Part shown: positions 24,875-35,209 of the stretch, one piece after another
How positions within the stretch are numbered: position 1 is the stretch's first letter
How the letters are laid out: each line of letters opens with the position of its first letter
Source of the DNA: Myceligenerans crystallogenes
GTDB taxonomy: Bacteria > Actinomycetota > Actinomycetes > Actinomycetales > Cellulomonadaceae
DNA length: 64,000 nucleotides
Assembly: GCF_039529775.1 (NCBI RefSeq)
Contig: NZ_BAAANL010000011.1
Coordinates: 31,115 to 95,114, forward strand
Reading direction: 5' to 3'
Position numbers and translations under genes: made by a program
The notes under the pieces: model-generated
What the model saw: the letters and a program-made list of their open reading frames with translations, nothing else
Database searches by the model: none
Told to the model about the DNA's origin: nothing

Positions 24875-24999
24875 TCAGTTGCTCCGTGGAACCTTGTTCG
24901 GCGCGGGCTCTCCGCACCGCCAGACACCGTCGCGCAAGGTACGCGCGGCCGTCCCCGGAGCGCATACTACTTGGCCGGTCCGTACGCCCCGGGCGGGTT

Positions 25000-25494
25000 T
25001 CAGTTCGCTCCGCGTGGAGGTTCTGTGCTGGTCACGAGGCCGCCGGGAAGATTATTCACCTCGCGGTCAGACCCCTCGCGATGCACCGGAACCTCGCTGA
25101 ACCACGAGGCCGGCAGGAACGCCGCCGCGCCCAGGACCAGCACGCCCGCGTACGTCCAGACGAGCCCCAGCGTCCCGGCCGGGACCAGCACGTCGCCGCC
25201 GGAACCGCGCAGCGACATCCACTGGACCGCCACCACCCAGCCCCCCGCGAACGCGAGCAGGACACCGTAGCCGGACCAGGCCCGGCACATGATCGCGGCG
25301 GCCGCGGTGAGCACCAGCGCCAGCACCGCCCCGGGGAACCACCACAGGTCGTCGCCGTACCGGTGGACCACGGTGCCGAGCGCACCGATCACCAGGCCCA
25401 GCGCCACCGCGAGCAGGACGCGCACGACCACCGGGCCCAGGCCGCCAGGGGCGTTGCGGTCGGGTAGCTCGTTCATCGGTCCATCATCGCCCAC
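25000..25494 (-). CDS. Small four-helix membrane protein (DUF6113-like)
   Basis: 164 aa with four hydrophobic segments: VVVRVLLAVALGLVIGALG, WWFPGAVLALVLTAAAAIM, GVLLAFAGGWVVAVQW and WTYAGVLVLGAAAFLPASW. Polar tails lie at both ends. It resembles the short actinobacterial membrane proteins encoded near mshB (DUF6113); here a LURP-one gene on the other strand separates the two. The start is uncertain: GTG at 25494 or ATG at 25476, both with poor ribosome sites. Function unknown. Confidence 0.7.
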   Translation of the reverse strand: MGDDGPMNELPDRNAPGGLGPVVVRVLLAVALGLVIGALGTVVHRYGDDLWWFPGAVLALVLTAAAAIMCRAWSGYGVLLAFAGGWVVAVQWMSLRGSGGDVLVPAGTLGLVWTYAGVLVLGAAAFLPASWFSEVPVHREGSDREVNNLPGGLVTSTEPPRGAN

Positions 25495-25582
25495 TTTTCT
25501 GGGTGCCGGGTGGATGTTGTGCCAGACTCCCGCTCGAACGGCGTCGCTCCCCCCTCGCGACGCCCGATAACGGAGGCAACAG

Positions 25583-26161
25583 ATGGACGCCCAGACGCTT
25601 CAGTCGCTGACGACGCTCTACGTGCGGCAGAAGGTGCGGCTCATGGTCAACCAGTACGAGGTGCGCGTCGCGAACCCCGACGGCTCCGAGGGCGAGGTGC
25701 TCGCGTTCGCACAGCAGAAGCGGATGGCGTTCCGCGAGCAGGTCACGCTCTACACGGACGACACGAAGTCCGTGCCGGTGCTCTCGTTCAAGGCGCGGCA
25801 GGTCATGGACCTCGGCGCGACGTACGACGTCCTGGACGCGTCCGGCACGCCGATCGGGCTGTTCCGCAAGAACTTCGGCAAGTCGTTCCTGCGGTCCACC
25901 TGGCACGTCGAGCAGCCGGGCCTGGGCGAGGCCACGGGCCAGGAGCGGAGCATGTGGGTCGCGGTGCTGCGGCGCCTCGTCGAGAGCCTGGACTGGCTGC
26001 CCTACCACTTCGACTTCGAGCTCGGCGGCCAGCCCGCGTTCTCGGTGGTGCGGCAGTGGGCGCTGCGCGACAAGTACACCGTCACGATCCAGCAGCCGCA
26101 CCTGGACCGCCGCCTGGTCATCGCGATGGCGGTCGGCCTGGACGCCCTGCAGGCGCGCTGA
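25583..26161 (+). CDS. LURP-one-related (YxjI/tubby-like fold) protein
   Basis: 192 aa, with GGAGG 8 nt before the ATG. The segments TLYVRQKVRLMVNQYEVR, VLSFKARQVMDLGATYDVLD, GTPIGLFRKNFGKSFLRSTW and RLVIAMAVGLDAL fit the LURP-one/YxjI beta-barrel with a central hydrophobic helix, related in fold to tubby and scramblase proteins. The biochemical role of bacterial members is not established. It lies antiparallel between two mshB-region genes, and its last 44 bases overlap the 3' end of mshB. Confidence 0.8.
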   Translation: MDAQTLQSLTTLYVRQKVRLMVNQYEVRVANPDGSEGEVLAFAQQKRMAFREQVTLYTDDTKSVPVLSFKARQVMDLGATYDVLDASGTPIGLFRKNFGKSFLRSTWHVEQPGLGEATGQERSMWVAVLRRLVESLDWLPYHFDFELGGQPAFSVVRQWALRDKYTVTIQQPHLDRRLVIAMAVGLDALQAR

Positions 26162-27173
26162 CGAGATACGTCTCGTGGCGCGGCAGCGGCGCCAGGACGC
26201 CGTTGCTCAGCGCGTAGTACCCGAGCATGCCCGGCGCGGGCGCGCGCGTCACGTGCTGGACCTGCGTGGCGTGCGCCCGCATCGCGGCGAGCACCCGGTC
26301 CAGCACGGGCGCGACCTCCACCCGCTCCAGCCGGTCGCCGCCGGCGGCGCCGCCGGACGGTCCCGGCAGATCCTCGCGTGCGTAGGGCGGCAGTGCCTCG
26401 TCGGGATCAGGAAGCGTCAGCCCATGTCCGACGACGACGGCGCGCGCCTCGTCGAGCCGGGCCAGCTCGCGCCGCGCGGCACGGAGTTCCCGGGCGGGCA
26501 CGACGGCCTGCCACAGCTCCGGGGGCCCGGGGCGCGCGGCGCCGGCGACGCCCGTGCCGGCCGATGCCGGGCCGCGCGACTCCTCCAGGAGCCGCAGCGC
26601 GCGGACCGTCACGTCGTGGGCACGGATGTGGTCCGGGTGCCCGTACCCGCCGCTTGGTTCATAGGTCACGACGACGGCCGGGCGCAGTTCCCGGAGCAGC
26701 CCGGCCAGCCGCCCGGCGGGCTCGTCGAGCTCGACCCGCGCGAAGGCCGACGCAGGCGAATCCTCCGCGGGCCCGGCCACTCCCGGCCGCACCCACCGCA
26801 TCCCGGAATCCTCGTACCGCGAGAGCCCGTCCGGCGCCAGCGATCCGACGCGGCCGGCCGGGCCGTCCTGCGCCGGGCCACGAGGGATCTCGTCCAGGAA
26901 GACCTGGTCCACGCCCAGCGCGGCGGCCGCGGCCGCGAGCTCGCGCTCCCGGTACGCGCCGAGAGCCGGGCCGTCGCCCTCCAGGTGCGCCAGCCCCGCC
27001 GACGTCGTGCCCGGCAGGGCGATCACCTCGCCGCGTTCGCCGCGGGTGCAGGTCACGACCGTGACCCGCCGCCCGGCGGCCGCCCACGTCGCGAGCAGGC
27101 CACCGGTCCAGAGGGTCTCGTCGTCCGGATGGGCGTGGACGGCCAGCAGGCCGCCGGCGTCGTCGGGCATCAT
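26118..27173 (-). CDS. mshB: Mycothiol deacetylase MshB
   Basis: MshB removes the acetyl group from GlcNAc-inositol, the second step of mycothiol synthesis, and marks an actinobacterium. The LmbE-type zinc motif HAHPDDE is at residues 13-19 and the second motif HPDH at 179-182, which supplies the other zinc ligand. The 351-aa length is slightly above the usual ~300 because of Gly/Ala/Pro-rich insertions (residues 100-140 and 200-215). Start at 27173 (a second ATG follows directly). It lies 31 bp after typA on the same strand, a common actinobacterial order. The related mycothiol conjugate amidase Mca is the main alternative, but the typA context favours MshB. Confidence 0.88.
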   Translation of the reverse strand: MMPDDAGGLLAVHAHPDDETLWTGGLLATWAAAGRRVTVVTCTRGERGEVIALPGTTSAGLAHLEGDGPALGAYRERELAAAAAALGVDQVFLDEIPRGPAQDGPAGRVGSLAPDGLSRYEDSGMRWVRPGVAGPAEDSPASAFARVELDEPAGRLAGLLRELRPAVVVTYEPSGGYGHPDHIRAHDVTVRALRLLEESRGPASAGTGVAGAARPGPPELWQAVVPARELRAARRELARLDEARAVVVGHGLTLPDPDEALPPYAREDLPGPSGGAAGGDRLERVEVAPVLDRVLAAMRAHATQVQHVTRAPAPGMLGYYALSNGVLAPLPRHETYLVSAPAGRPGRPPSR

Positions 27174-27204
27174 CGACGGGACGACCCCCGCGGCCCCACC
27201 GGGA

Positions 27205-29151
<1,947 letters not shown>

Positions 29152-29223
29152 TTCGGAAGACGAAGGGGCGGCGCGGACGGTCGCCGTCGACGCGCTGGGG
29201 CCCAGTCTACCGGGGACGGCGAA

Positions 29224-29267
29224 GCGCCGAGGTGGTGTCTTCCACAGGGAAGCCACCACCCCGGCGC
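29224..29267 (-). terminator. Terminator of the opp operon
   Basis: A 20-bp stem with one or two mismatches (29224-29243 with 29248-29267) closes on ACAG, 20 bp after the last opp gene on the minus strand. Confidence 0.8.
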
Positions 29268-29287
29268 CGGTACTGCTTCGGGGCCGG

Positions 29288-31039
29288 TCAGGCCCCGCCG
29301 ATCTCCAGGGTCGCGCCCGGGATCGCGGCCAGCAGGTCCTTCGTGTAGTCCTGCTGCGGGTCGTCGAACACCTCGTCGGTGGTCGCGTGCTCGACGATGC
29401 GGCCGTCCTTCATGACCGCGACCAGGTCGGCGATCTGCCGCACGACGGCGAGGTCGTGCGTGATGAACAGGTACGACAGCCCCAGCTCGCTCTGCAGGTC
29501 ACCGAGCAGCTGCAGGATCTGCGCCTGGACCAGCACGTCGAGCGCGGACACCGCCTCGTCCAGCACGATGACCTCGGGGTTCAGCGCCAGCGCACGCGCC
29601 ACGGCGATGCGCTGCCGCTGCCCGCCGGACAACTCGTTCGGGAACCGCCGCATGGTCGACGCCGGCAGCGCCACCATGTCCAGCAGGTCCCGCACGCGCT
29701 GCTCGCGCTCCTTCCTCGACCCCACGCGGTGCAGCCGCAGCGGCTCCTCGATGGAGTTGAACACCGAGAACATCGGGTCCAGCGACCCGTACGGGTTCTG
29801 GAACACCGGCTGCACGCGGCGGCGCATCGCGAACTGCTCCTTGCCGGACAGCTTCGCGGTGTCCTTGCCGTCGAACACCACCGTGCCCGACGTCGGCTCC
29901 AGCAGCCCCAGCACCATGTTGGCCGCGGTGGACTTGCCGGACCCGGACTCGCCCACCAGCGCCAGCGTCTTCCCGCGCGGCAGCACGAAGTCGATGCCGT
30001 CCACGGCGGTGAAGTCGGTGTGCGTCCCCGGGCGCGAGCCGCGGATCCGGAACACCTTGGTGAGGTTCTTGGCGACGACGACATCCTGGGGCGCCGCCTT
30101 GTCGACCTTCACCTCCTGGCCCGCGATCAGCTCCTCGGCCTCGATCCCCGCCTCGTGGGCGGACTGGATGCGACGCGACGCCAGCGACGGCGCCGAGGCG
30201 ACCAGCCGCTTGGTGTACTCGTGCTGCGGGTCCTTGAGGATCTGCAGCGCGGGGCCGGACTCGACGACCTTGCCCTTGTACATGACCACGAGGTGCTCGG
30301 CACGCTCGGCGGCCAGGCCCAGGTCGTGCGTGATGAACAGGACGGCCGTGCCGAGTTCGCTCGTCAGCCCGTCGAGATGGTCGAGGATCTTCTTCTGCAC
30401 GGTCACGTCGAGCGCCGACGTCGGCTCGTCCGCGATGAGCAGCTTCGGACGCGACGCGAGACCGATGGCGATCAGTGCGCGCTGGCGCATGCCGCCGGAG
30501 AACTCGTGCGGGTACTGGCGCGCCCGGCGTTCGCCGTCGGGCAGGCCGGCCTCTCCGAGGAGCCCGACGACGCGCGCCCGGCGCTCCGCCTTGGTCCCCT
30601 GGAAGCCGTTGGCGACCAGGGCCTCCTCGATCTGCGTGCCGATCTTCCAGACCGGGTTGAGGTTCGACATCGGGTCCTGCGGGACCATGCCGATCTCCCG
30701 CCCGCGGAGGTGCTCCGTGGACCTGCGGTTCAGCCCGACGAGCTCGCGTCCGCCGAACTTGATCGATCCCCCGGTCACCTGGCCGGTGCCCGGCAGCAGG
30801 TTGATGATCGCGTGCGCGGTGGTGGACTTGCCGGAACCTGATTCACCGACGATCGCCACGGACTGACCCGGGTACACGGACAAGTCGACGCCGCGCACCG
30901 CCTCGACGACGCCGGAACCCGTGGTGAACGAGATCCGCAGGTCCTTGATCTCGAGGAGCGGCACGTTCGCGTCGAACTCGGCGTCGGCCTGCTCGGCGCC
31001 CAACGGCGCCTCGTCGGTCAGTTTGATCGTCGTCGTCAT
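29288..31039 (-). CDS. Fused OppD-OppF-type ABC ATPase (dipeptide/oligopeptide importer)
   Basis: A single 583-aa chain carries two ATPase domains that are separate (OppD and OppF) in many bacteria. First Walker A GESGSGKST at 65-73 with signature HEFSGGMRQRALIA; second GESGSGKST near 361-369 with NELSGGQRQRIAVARA and Walker B VIVLDEAVSALDV. Each domain has the C-terminal peptide-transporter extension (HEYTKRLVASAP; QDYTKDLLAAIPG). It overlaps the upstream permease gene by 4 nt and ends the operon. Confidence 0.93.
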   Translation of the reverse strand: MTTTIKLTDEAPLGAEQADAEFDANVPLLEIKDLRISFTTGSGVVEAVRGVDLSVYPGQSVAIVGESGSGKSTTAHAIINLLPGTGQVTGGSIKFGGRELVGLNRRSTEHLRGREIGMVPQDPMSNLNPVWKIGTQIEEALVANGFQGTKAERRARVVGLLGEAGLPDGERRARQYPHEFSGGMRQRALIAIGLASRPKLLIADEPTSALDVTVQKKILDHLDGLTSELGTAVLFITHDLGLAAERAEHLVVMYKGKVVESGPALQILKDPQHEYTKRLVASAPSLASRRIQSAHEAGIEAEELIAGQEVKVDKAAPQDVVVAKNLTKVFRIRGSRPGTHTDFTAVDGIDFVLPRGKTLALVGESGSGKSTAANMVLGLLEPTSGTVVFDGKDTAKLSGKEQFAMRRRVQPVFQNPYGSLDPMFSVFNSIEEPLRLHRVGSRKEREQRVRDLLDMVALPASTMRRFPNELSGGQRQRIAVARALALNPEVIVLDEAVSALDVLVQAQILQLLGDLQSELGLSYLFITHDLAVVRQIADLVAVMKDGRIVEHATTDEVFDDPQQDYTKDLLAAIPGATLEIGGA

Positions 31040-31995
31040 CGCTTCCGAGCCTTCGGGTCAAGGGCGTCGCGCACGACGTCGCCCATCATGATGAAGCCGA
31101 GCACGGTGAGGGCCAGCGCGGCTCCCGGATAGATCAGGACCTCGGGCGCCTGCCGGATCGACTGCTGGCCGTTCGACAGGTCACCGCCCCACGAGACCAC
31201 GCCGGGCGGCAGACCGATGCCGAGGAACGTCAGCGTCGCCTCGGCGACGACGAACGTACCGAGAGCGACCGTCGCGTAGACGATGATCGGCGCGGCGGCA
31301 TTCGGCAGCGCATGCTTCAGCAGGATCCCGATCTTGCCCATGCCGAGCGCCTTGGCCGCGGTCACGAACTCGTTGTTCTTCACGCTCAGCACCGAACCGC
31401 GGGTGATGCGCGCGATCGACGTCCAGCCGAAGCTGGCCAGAACAAGCGCCACGGCGAACGAGTTGCGGTCCGGCAGCAGGCTCAGGATCACGATCGCGGC
31501 CAGCACGAACGGCAGCGCGAAGAAGATGTCGGTCAGCCGCGACAGGATCGTGTCGACCCATCCGCCGACGTACCCGGCGACCGCACCGATCGCGCCGCCC
31601 AGGATCACGACGAAGGCAGTCGCCAGGACGCCCACCGTGACGGATGCCCGCGCCCCGAAGATCACCCGCGAGTAGATGTCGCAGCCGTCCTTCGTGGTAC
31701 CGAAGAAGTGGTCCGGTCCTGGCGGGAGCAGCGATTCCCCCAGGTCGCAGTTCCGTGGCTCCTGCGTGGCGACGAGTCCGGGGAAGAACGACACGAACAA
31801 GGCGGCGGTGATGATCGTGAGCGCGACCCAGAACAGCGGCCGGCTGCGCATCTCCCGCCAGGCGTCCCCCCACAGGCTGGAGGGCGCCTCGTCCTCGGCG
31901 ATCGCGTCGATCGCACCGACCTTGACTTTCTCCGGCGGGGCGACGTAACGGTCCTGGCCCGGTCGCGGGCCCTTCTCGTAGCGGTTCTCAGGCAT
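31036..31995 (-). CDS. Peptide ABC transporter permease, OppC/DppC type
   Basis: 319 aa with about six membrane helices: FWVALTIITAALFVSFFPG near the N-terminus, then VTVGVLATAFVVILGGAIGA and others. The OppC N-terminal cytosolic extension and the EAA loop (EFVTAAKALGMGKIGILLKH) that contacts the ATPase are present. A periplasmic DHFFGTTKDGCDIYSRVIFG segment is typical of this subfamily. It overlaps the preceding permease by 8 bp and the ATPase gene by 4 bp. Confidence 0.93.
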   Translation of the reverse strand: MPENRYEKGPRPGQDRYVAPPEKVKVGAIDAIAEDEAPSSLWGDAWREMRSRPLFWVALTIITAALFVSFFPGLVATQEPRNCDLGESLLPPGPDHFFGTTKDGCDIYSRVIFGARASVTVGVLATAFVVILGGAIGAVAGYVGGWVDTILSRLTDIFFALPFVLAAIVILSLLPDRNSFAVALVLASFGWTSIARITRGSVLSVKNNEFVTAAKALGMGKIGILLKHALPNAAAPIIVYATVALGTFVVAEATLTFLGIGLPPGVVSWGGDLSNGQQSIRQAPEVLIYPGAALALTVLGFIMMGDVVRDALDPKARKR

Positions 31996-32914
31996 AGCGG
32001 ATCCTCGGGTCCAGGACCGCGTAGAGCAGGTCCACGATCAGGTTGGCGGCGATGTAGACGACCACGAGAATGGTCGTGATCGCGACGACCGTGACGTTCT
32101 CGCCGCGGACGATCGACTCGAAGAGCGTCCCGCCCACACCGTTGATGTTGAAGATGCCCTCGGTGACGATCGATCCGGCCATGAGGTTGCCCAGGTCCGC
32201 GCCGATGAAGGTGACGACAGGAATCAGGGAGTTGCGCAGTACGTGGCGGGTCGTGACCTGTCCGCCGGAGAGTCCCTTGGCCCGCGCCGTGCGCACGTGG
32301 TCCGCTGTCAGTGTCTCCGCCACCGACGTCCGTGTCAGGCGGAGGATGTAGGCCATCGACACACCGGCCAGCACCATTGCCGGCATCAGCAGGCTCTCGA
32401 AATCAGGGTTTCGCCCGGCCGTCACGGGCAGCCAGTCGAGCTGCACACCCAGCACGATCTGCATCACGAAGCCCATGACGAAGGTCGGGACGGCGATCAG
32501 CAGCAGGCTCCACACGAGCACGGTGGAGTCGAAGAACTTGCCCTTGCGCATTCCGGCGACGAGGCCGAAACCGATGCCGAAGACCGTCTCGATGGCGAGC
32601 GCCATGATCGACAGCTGGAAGGTCACCGGGAAGGCGTTGACGACCGTGTCCATCACCGGCTGACCGGTGAAGTCGGGCCCGAGGTCCAGGGTGAAGATTC
32701 CCTTGAGGAAGTACAGGTACTGCATGATGAACGGCTCGTTCAGATGGAACTGTTCCCGGATCTGCGCCTCCACGACGGGGGGAAGGCCGCGATCGCCACC
32801 GAGCGCCGCGACCGGGTCGCCCGGACGCAGGAACACCATTCCGTACACGAGCAGCGTGGCGCCGAAGAATACAGGGATCACCTGCAACAGCCGGCGTCCG
32901 ATGTACCAGAGCAT
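31988..32914 (-). CDS. Peptide ABC transporter permease, OppB/DppB type
   Basis: 308 aa starting MLWYIGRRLLQVIPVFFGA. I chose the ATG at 32914 because AAGGAGA lies 8 nt upstream and the start matches OppB proteins; the frame is open 19 codons further. EAA loop: HVRTARAKGLSGGQVTTRHV. RPGDPVAALGGDRGLPP is the usual first periplasmic loop. It is the first permease after a 152-bp gap with a strong hairpin behind oppA. Confidence 0.93.
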   Translation of the reverse strand: MLWYIGRRLLQVIPVFFGATLLVYGMVFLRPGDPVAALGGDRGLPPVVEAQIREQFHLNEPFIMQYLYFLKGIFTLDLGPDFTGQPVMDTVVNAFPVTFQLSIMALAIETVFGIGFGLVAGMRKGKFFDSTVLVWSLLLIAVPTFVMGFVMQIVLGVQLDWLPVTAGRNPDFESLLMPAMVLAGVSMAYILRLTRTSVAETLTADHVRTARAKGLSGGQVTTRHVLRNSLIPVVTFIGADLGNLMAGSIVTEGIFNINGVGGTLFESIVRGENVTVVAITTILVVVYIAANLIVDLLYAVLDPRIRYA

Positions 32915-32985
32915 TGTGGTCTCCTTGTCGATTACCGCCGCCCATTCTCCCGGACATCGCCCGGTGTGCATGAAGCGGCACAGGG

Positions 32986-33019
32986 GAGGCGGGGCACGCG
33001 TGCGCGCGTGCCCCGCCTC
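32986..33019 (-). terminator. 15-bp perfect hairpin between oppA and oppB
   Basis: GAGGCGGGGCACGCG (32986-33000) pairs perfectly with 33005-33019 around the loop TGCG. It lies 48 bp after the oppA stop and 72 bp before the oppB start, in the middle of the operon. It can end most transcripts or protect the oppA mRNA 3' end. Confidence 0.75.
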
Positions 33020-33066
33020 TCACCTGGGGTGGCGTGGTCGGTCCGGCGAACCGGACGTGATCACGC

Positions 33067-34731
33067 TCACTCGGCCAGGGTCACCTGATACAGGATCGGG
33101 TCGCTGTCCCAGCCGAACACGACGTTCTCGACGTTCTCGCTGAAGCCGGCGGTGACGTTGTAGTACCAGAGCGGGATACCCGCCATGTCCTCGAACAGGA
33201 CGGTCTCGGCCTGGGTGTAGAACTCGTTGGCCTCCTCCACCGTCGCGGCGCCGTTGCCCTTCTTCAGGAGCTCGTCGAACTCCTTGTTCGAGTAGCCCAT
33301 GTCGTTCGAGCCGGCGTTGGTGCCGTAGATCGGGCCGAGGTAGTTGCTCATGGACGGGTAGTCCGCCTGCCAGCCACCGCGGTACAGGCCCTTGATCGTC
33401 TCGTTGTCACGGGCGTCGAGGAACTCGTCGAACGTCGGGTAGGCGTCGAACTCGCACTCGATCTCCAGCGCCTGACGGATCGTGTTGCACGCCGGGTCGA
33501 TCCACGACTGGTGGTCGGAGTCCGCGTTGGAGGCGATGAGCAGCGTGAAGTCCTCACCGACCGGGTCCATCTCCTCGGCCTCGTCCCAGAGCTTCTTGGC
33601 TTCCTCGGGGTCGTAGGCGAGAACCTCGTTGCCCGGGACGTCCTCGCTCCAGCCGCCGATGATCGGGTTGGTGAAGTCGCTCGCCGTGGTGCGGGTGTTG
33701 TTGTACACCGTCGAGGTGATGGCGTCGCGGTCGATCGCCATCGAGATCGCCTTGCGACGCAGGAGGCCGGCCTCGCCCTCGAAGTCCTTGACGTACTCCG
33801 GGACGTTGATCACCTGCGTGAGCGCTGCCGGCTGGTTCACGGCGCGGTCCCCCAGCTCGTCCTCGAACGTCGCGAAGGCAGAGGCCGGGACGTTCGTCAC
33901 GATGTCCAGGTTGTTGTCGAGCAGATCGTTGTACTGCGAGTCCTCGTCGGTGTAGGCGATGAACTCGACGCCGTCGTTCTGCGCCTTGCGCTCGCCGATG
34001 TACTCGGCGAAGGGCTCGATCGTGATCGACTTGTCGTGCTGCCAGTCGGTCAGCATGTACGGGCCGTTGCCGACCGGCTTCTCGCCGAACGCCTCGGGGT
34101 CCTCGAAGAACGACTCCGGCAGCGGGAAGAACGCCGCGTAGCCCAGGCGGACCGGGAAGTCGGTCTCCGGCTGCGCGAGCGTGACCGTGAACTCGGTGTC
34201 GGAGACGACCTCGAGACCCTTCATGGCCTCCTCGGCAGGCTCCTCGCCCTCCTTGGGCGCACCTTCCTTGTCCAGCTGGTCCTCGGCGAACTGCAGGTCC
34301 GTGAAGCCGTCGATCGGCTCGAAGAAGTACGACAGGTTCGTCGCGTTCGGCCCATAGGCGCCCCAGTTCCACGCGTCCACGAAGCTCTGTGCCGTGACCG
34401 GCGTGCCGTCGCTGAACGTCCAGCCCTCGTTGAGGGTGATGTTCCAGACCTTCTGGTCCTCGGACTCGATCGACTTCGCGACCTCGTTGTGGACGACACC
34501 CTCTGCGTCGTAGTAGACGAGGCCGGAGAAGATGTTCGAGACGACCTTCGATCCGAAGGTCTCGTTCGTCATCGACGGAATCAGCGGGTTCTGAGGCTCG
34601 CCGTTCCCGACGGTCACCAGGGTGGCGCCGTCGCCCTGATCGTCGCCGGAGCCTCCGCCGCAGGCAGACAGCACCAGGGCGGTGGCGAGCACAGCGGCTC
34701 CCACTCCCACAAGTCGCTTACGAGGTGTCAC
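33067..34731 (-). CDS. Oligopeptide-binding lipoprotein, SBP family 5 (OppA/DppA type)
   Basis: 554 aa. The GTG at 34731 has AGGAGGA upstream and begins a lipoprotein signal: RKRLVGVGAAVLATALVLSA then Cys in the lipobox LSAC. The mature part has family 5 patterns: NPLIPSMTNETFGSKVVSNI, VWNITLNEGWTFSDGTPVTA, LLRRKAISMAIDRDAI. Residues ending GWDSDPILYQVTLAE are typical. Likely ligand is a di- or oligopeptide; nickel or other family 5 ligands cannot be excluded from sequence. Confidence 0.92.
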   Translation of the reverse strand: MTPRKRLVGVGAAVLATALVLSACGGGSGDDQGDGATLVTVGNGEPQNPLIPSMTNETFGSKVVSNIFSGLVYYDAEGVVHNEVAKSIESEDQKVWNITLNEGWTFSDGTPVTAQSFVDAWNWGAYGPNATNLSYFFEPIDGFTDLQFAEDQLDKEGAPKEGEEPAEEAMKGLEVVSDTEFTVTLAQPETDFPVRLGYAAFFPLPESFFEDPEAFGEKPVGNGPYMLTDWQHDKSITIEPFAEYIGERKAQNDGVEFIAYTDEDSQYNDLLDNNLDIVTNVPASAFATFEDELGDRAVNQPAALTQVINVPEYVKDFEGEAGLLRRKAISMAIDRDAITSTVYNNTRTTASDFTNPIIGGWSEDVPGNEVLAYDPEEAKKLWDEAEEMDPVGEDFTLLIASNADSDHQSWIDPACNTIRQALEIECEFDAYPTFDEFLDARDNETIKGLYRGGWQADYPSMSNYLGPIYGTNAGSNDMGYSNKEFDELLKKGNGAATVEEANEFYTQAETVLFEDMAGIPLWYYNVTAGFSENVENVVFGWDSDPILYQVTLAE

Positions 34732-34810
34732 GTGTCCTCCTGGATCGTATGAGTCACGCCGCATCGCGGGTTGCCTGCGGCGCTGCATCGGACGCGGCGT
34801 TGCGCCCGGC

Positions 34811-34837
34811 TGTGGGCCGTTACATTACCTGCCCACA
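34811..34837. promoter_or_regulatory. Candidate oppA promoter with inverted repeat
   Basis: TGTGGGC (34811-34817) and GCCCACA (34831-34837) are perfect 7-bp arms with 13 nt between. Their centre falls on TAATGT (minus strand, 34822-34827), a plausible -10, about 90 bp before the oppA GTG. A regulator bound here would block initiation. Confidence 0.45.
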
Positions 34838-35136
34838 ATGCGACGCCGAGAGTGCCTCACAGCGGCAGGCCCGCGGTCGTGACCGTTTCGGTATCCCTTC
34901 GTAACACCATGAAACACGTGCCACCAAGGATTCTCCTGCCCAGCCTGGGTTCTTGACCGTACTGTGACCTGCGGATTGGCAGCAAGCCGCCATTCCTGCC
35001 ACCTCCTGGCGGCAATCCGCCACCGCCGAAAATCGGCGCAGTCCGCCCTTTTTGCCCCATTACCGAATCACGTTCACGCACCCCGTCGCGCCGTCGTCGG
35101 GCGACCCCCGAGCACCGGATCGGGCGGGCACGACGA
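34838..35136. other. Long oppA 5' region without genes
   Basis: The gap between oppA and gltA (34732-35209, 478 bp) is the longest gene-free stretch. Besides the inverted repeat above and the gltA terminator, I see two small hairpins, TGGCGG-CAAT-CCGCCA (35007-35022) and CGCCGA-AAA-TCGGCG (35024-35038), in a relatively AT-richer stretch. No ORF with a credible start or similarity, no tRNA and no riboswitch that I recognise. Confidence 0.5.
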
Positions 35137-35174
35137 CGGCCGAGGCACCGCCCCGCAAGGGCGGCACCTCGGCC
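35137..35174 (-). terminator. Terminator after gltA
   Basis: A 16-bp stem with two mismatches (35137-35152 with 35159-35174) lies 36 bp past the gltA stop on the minus strand. Confidence 0.65.
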
Positions 35175-35209
35175 GTGGTACCCCGGGACCCACGGGCCCG
35201 GAAAAGAAC

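Noticed and set aside
34838..35060. Possible riboswitch or small RNA in the oppA leader region
   Set aside because: Only two short hairpins are visible and no known aptamer core could be recognised.
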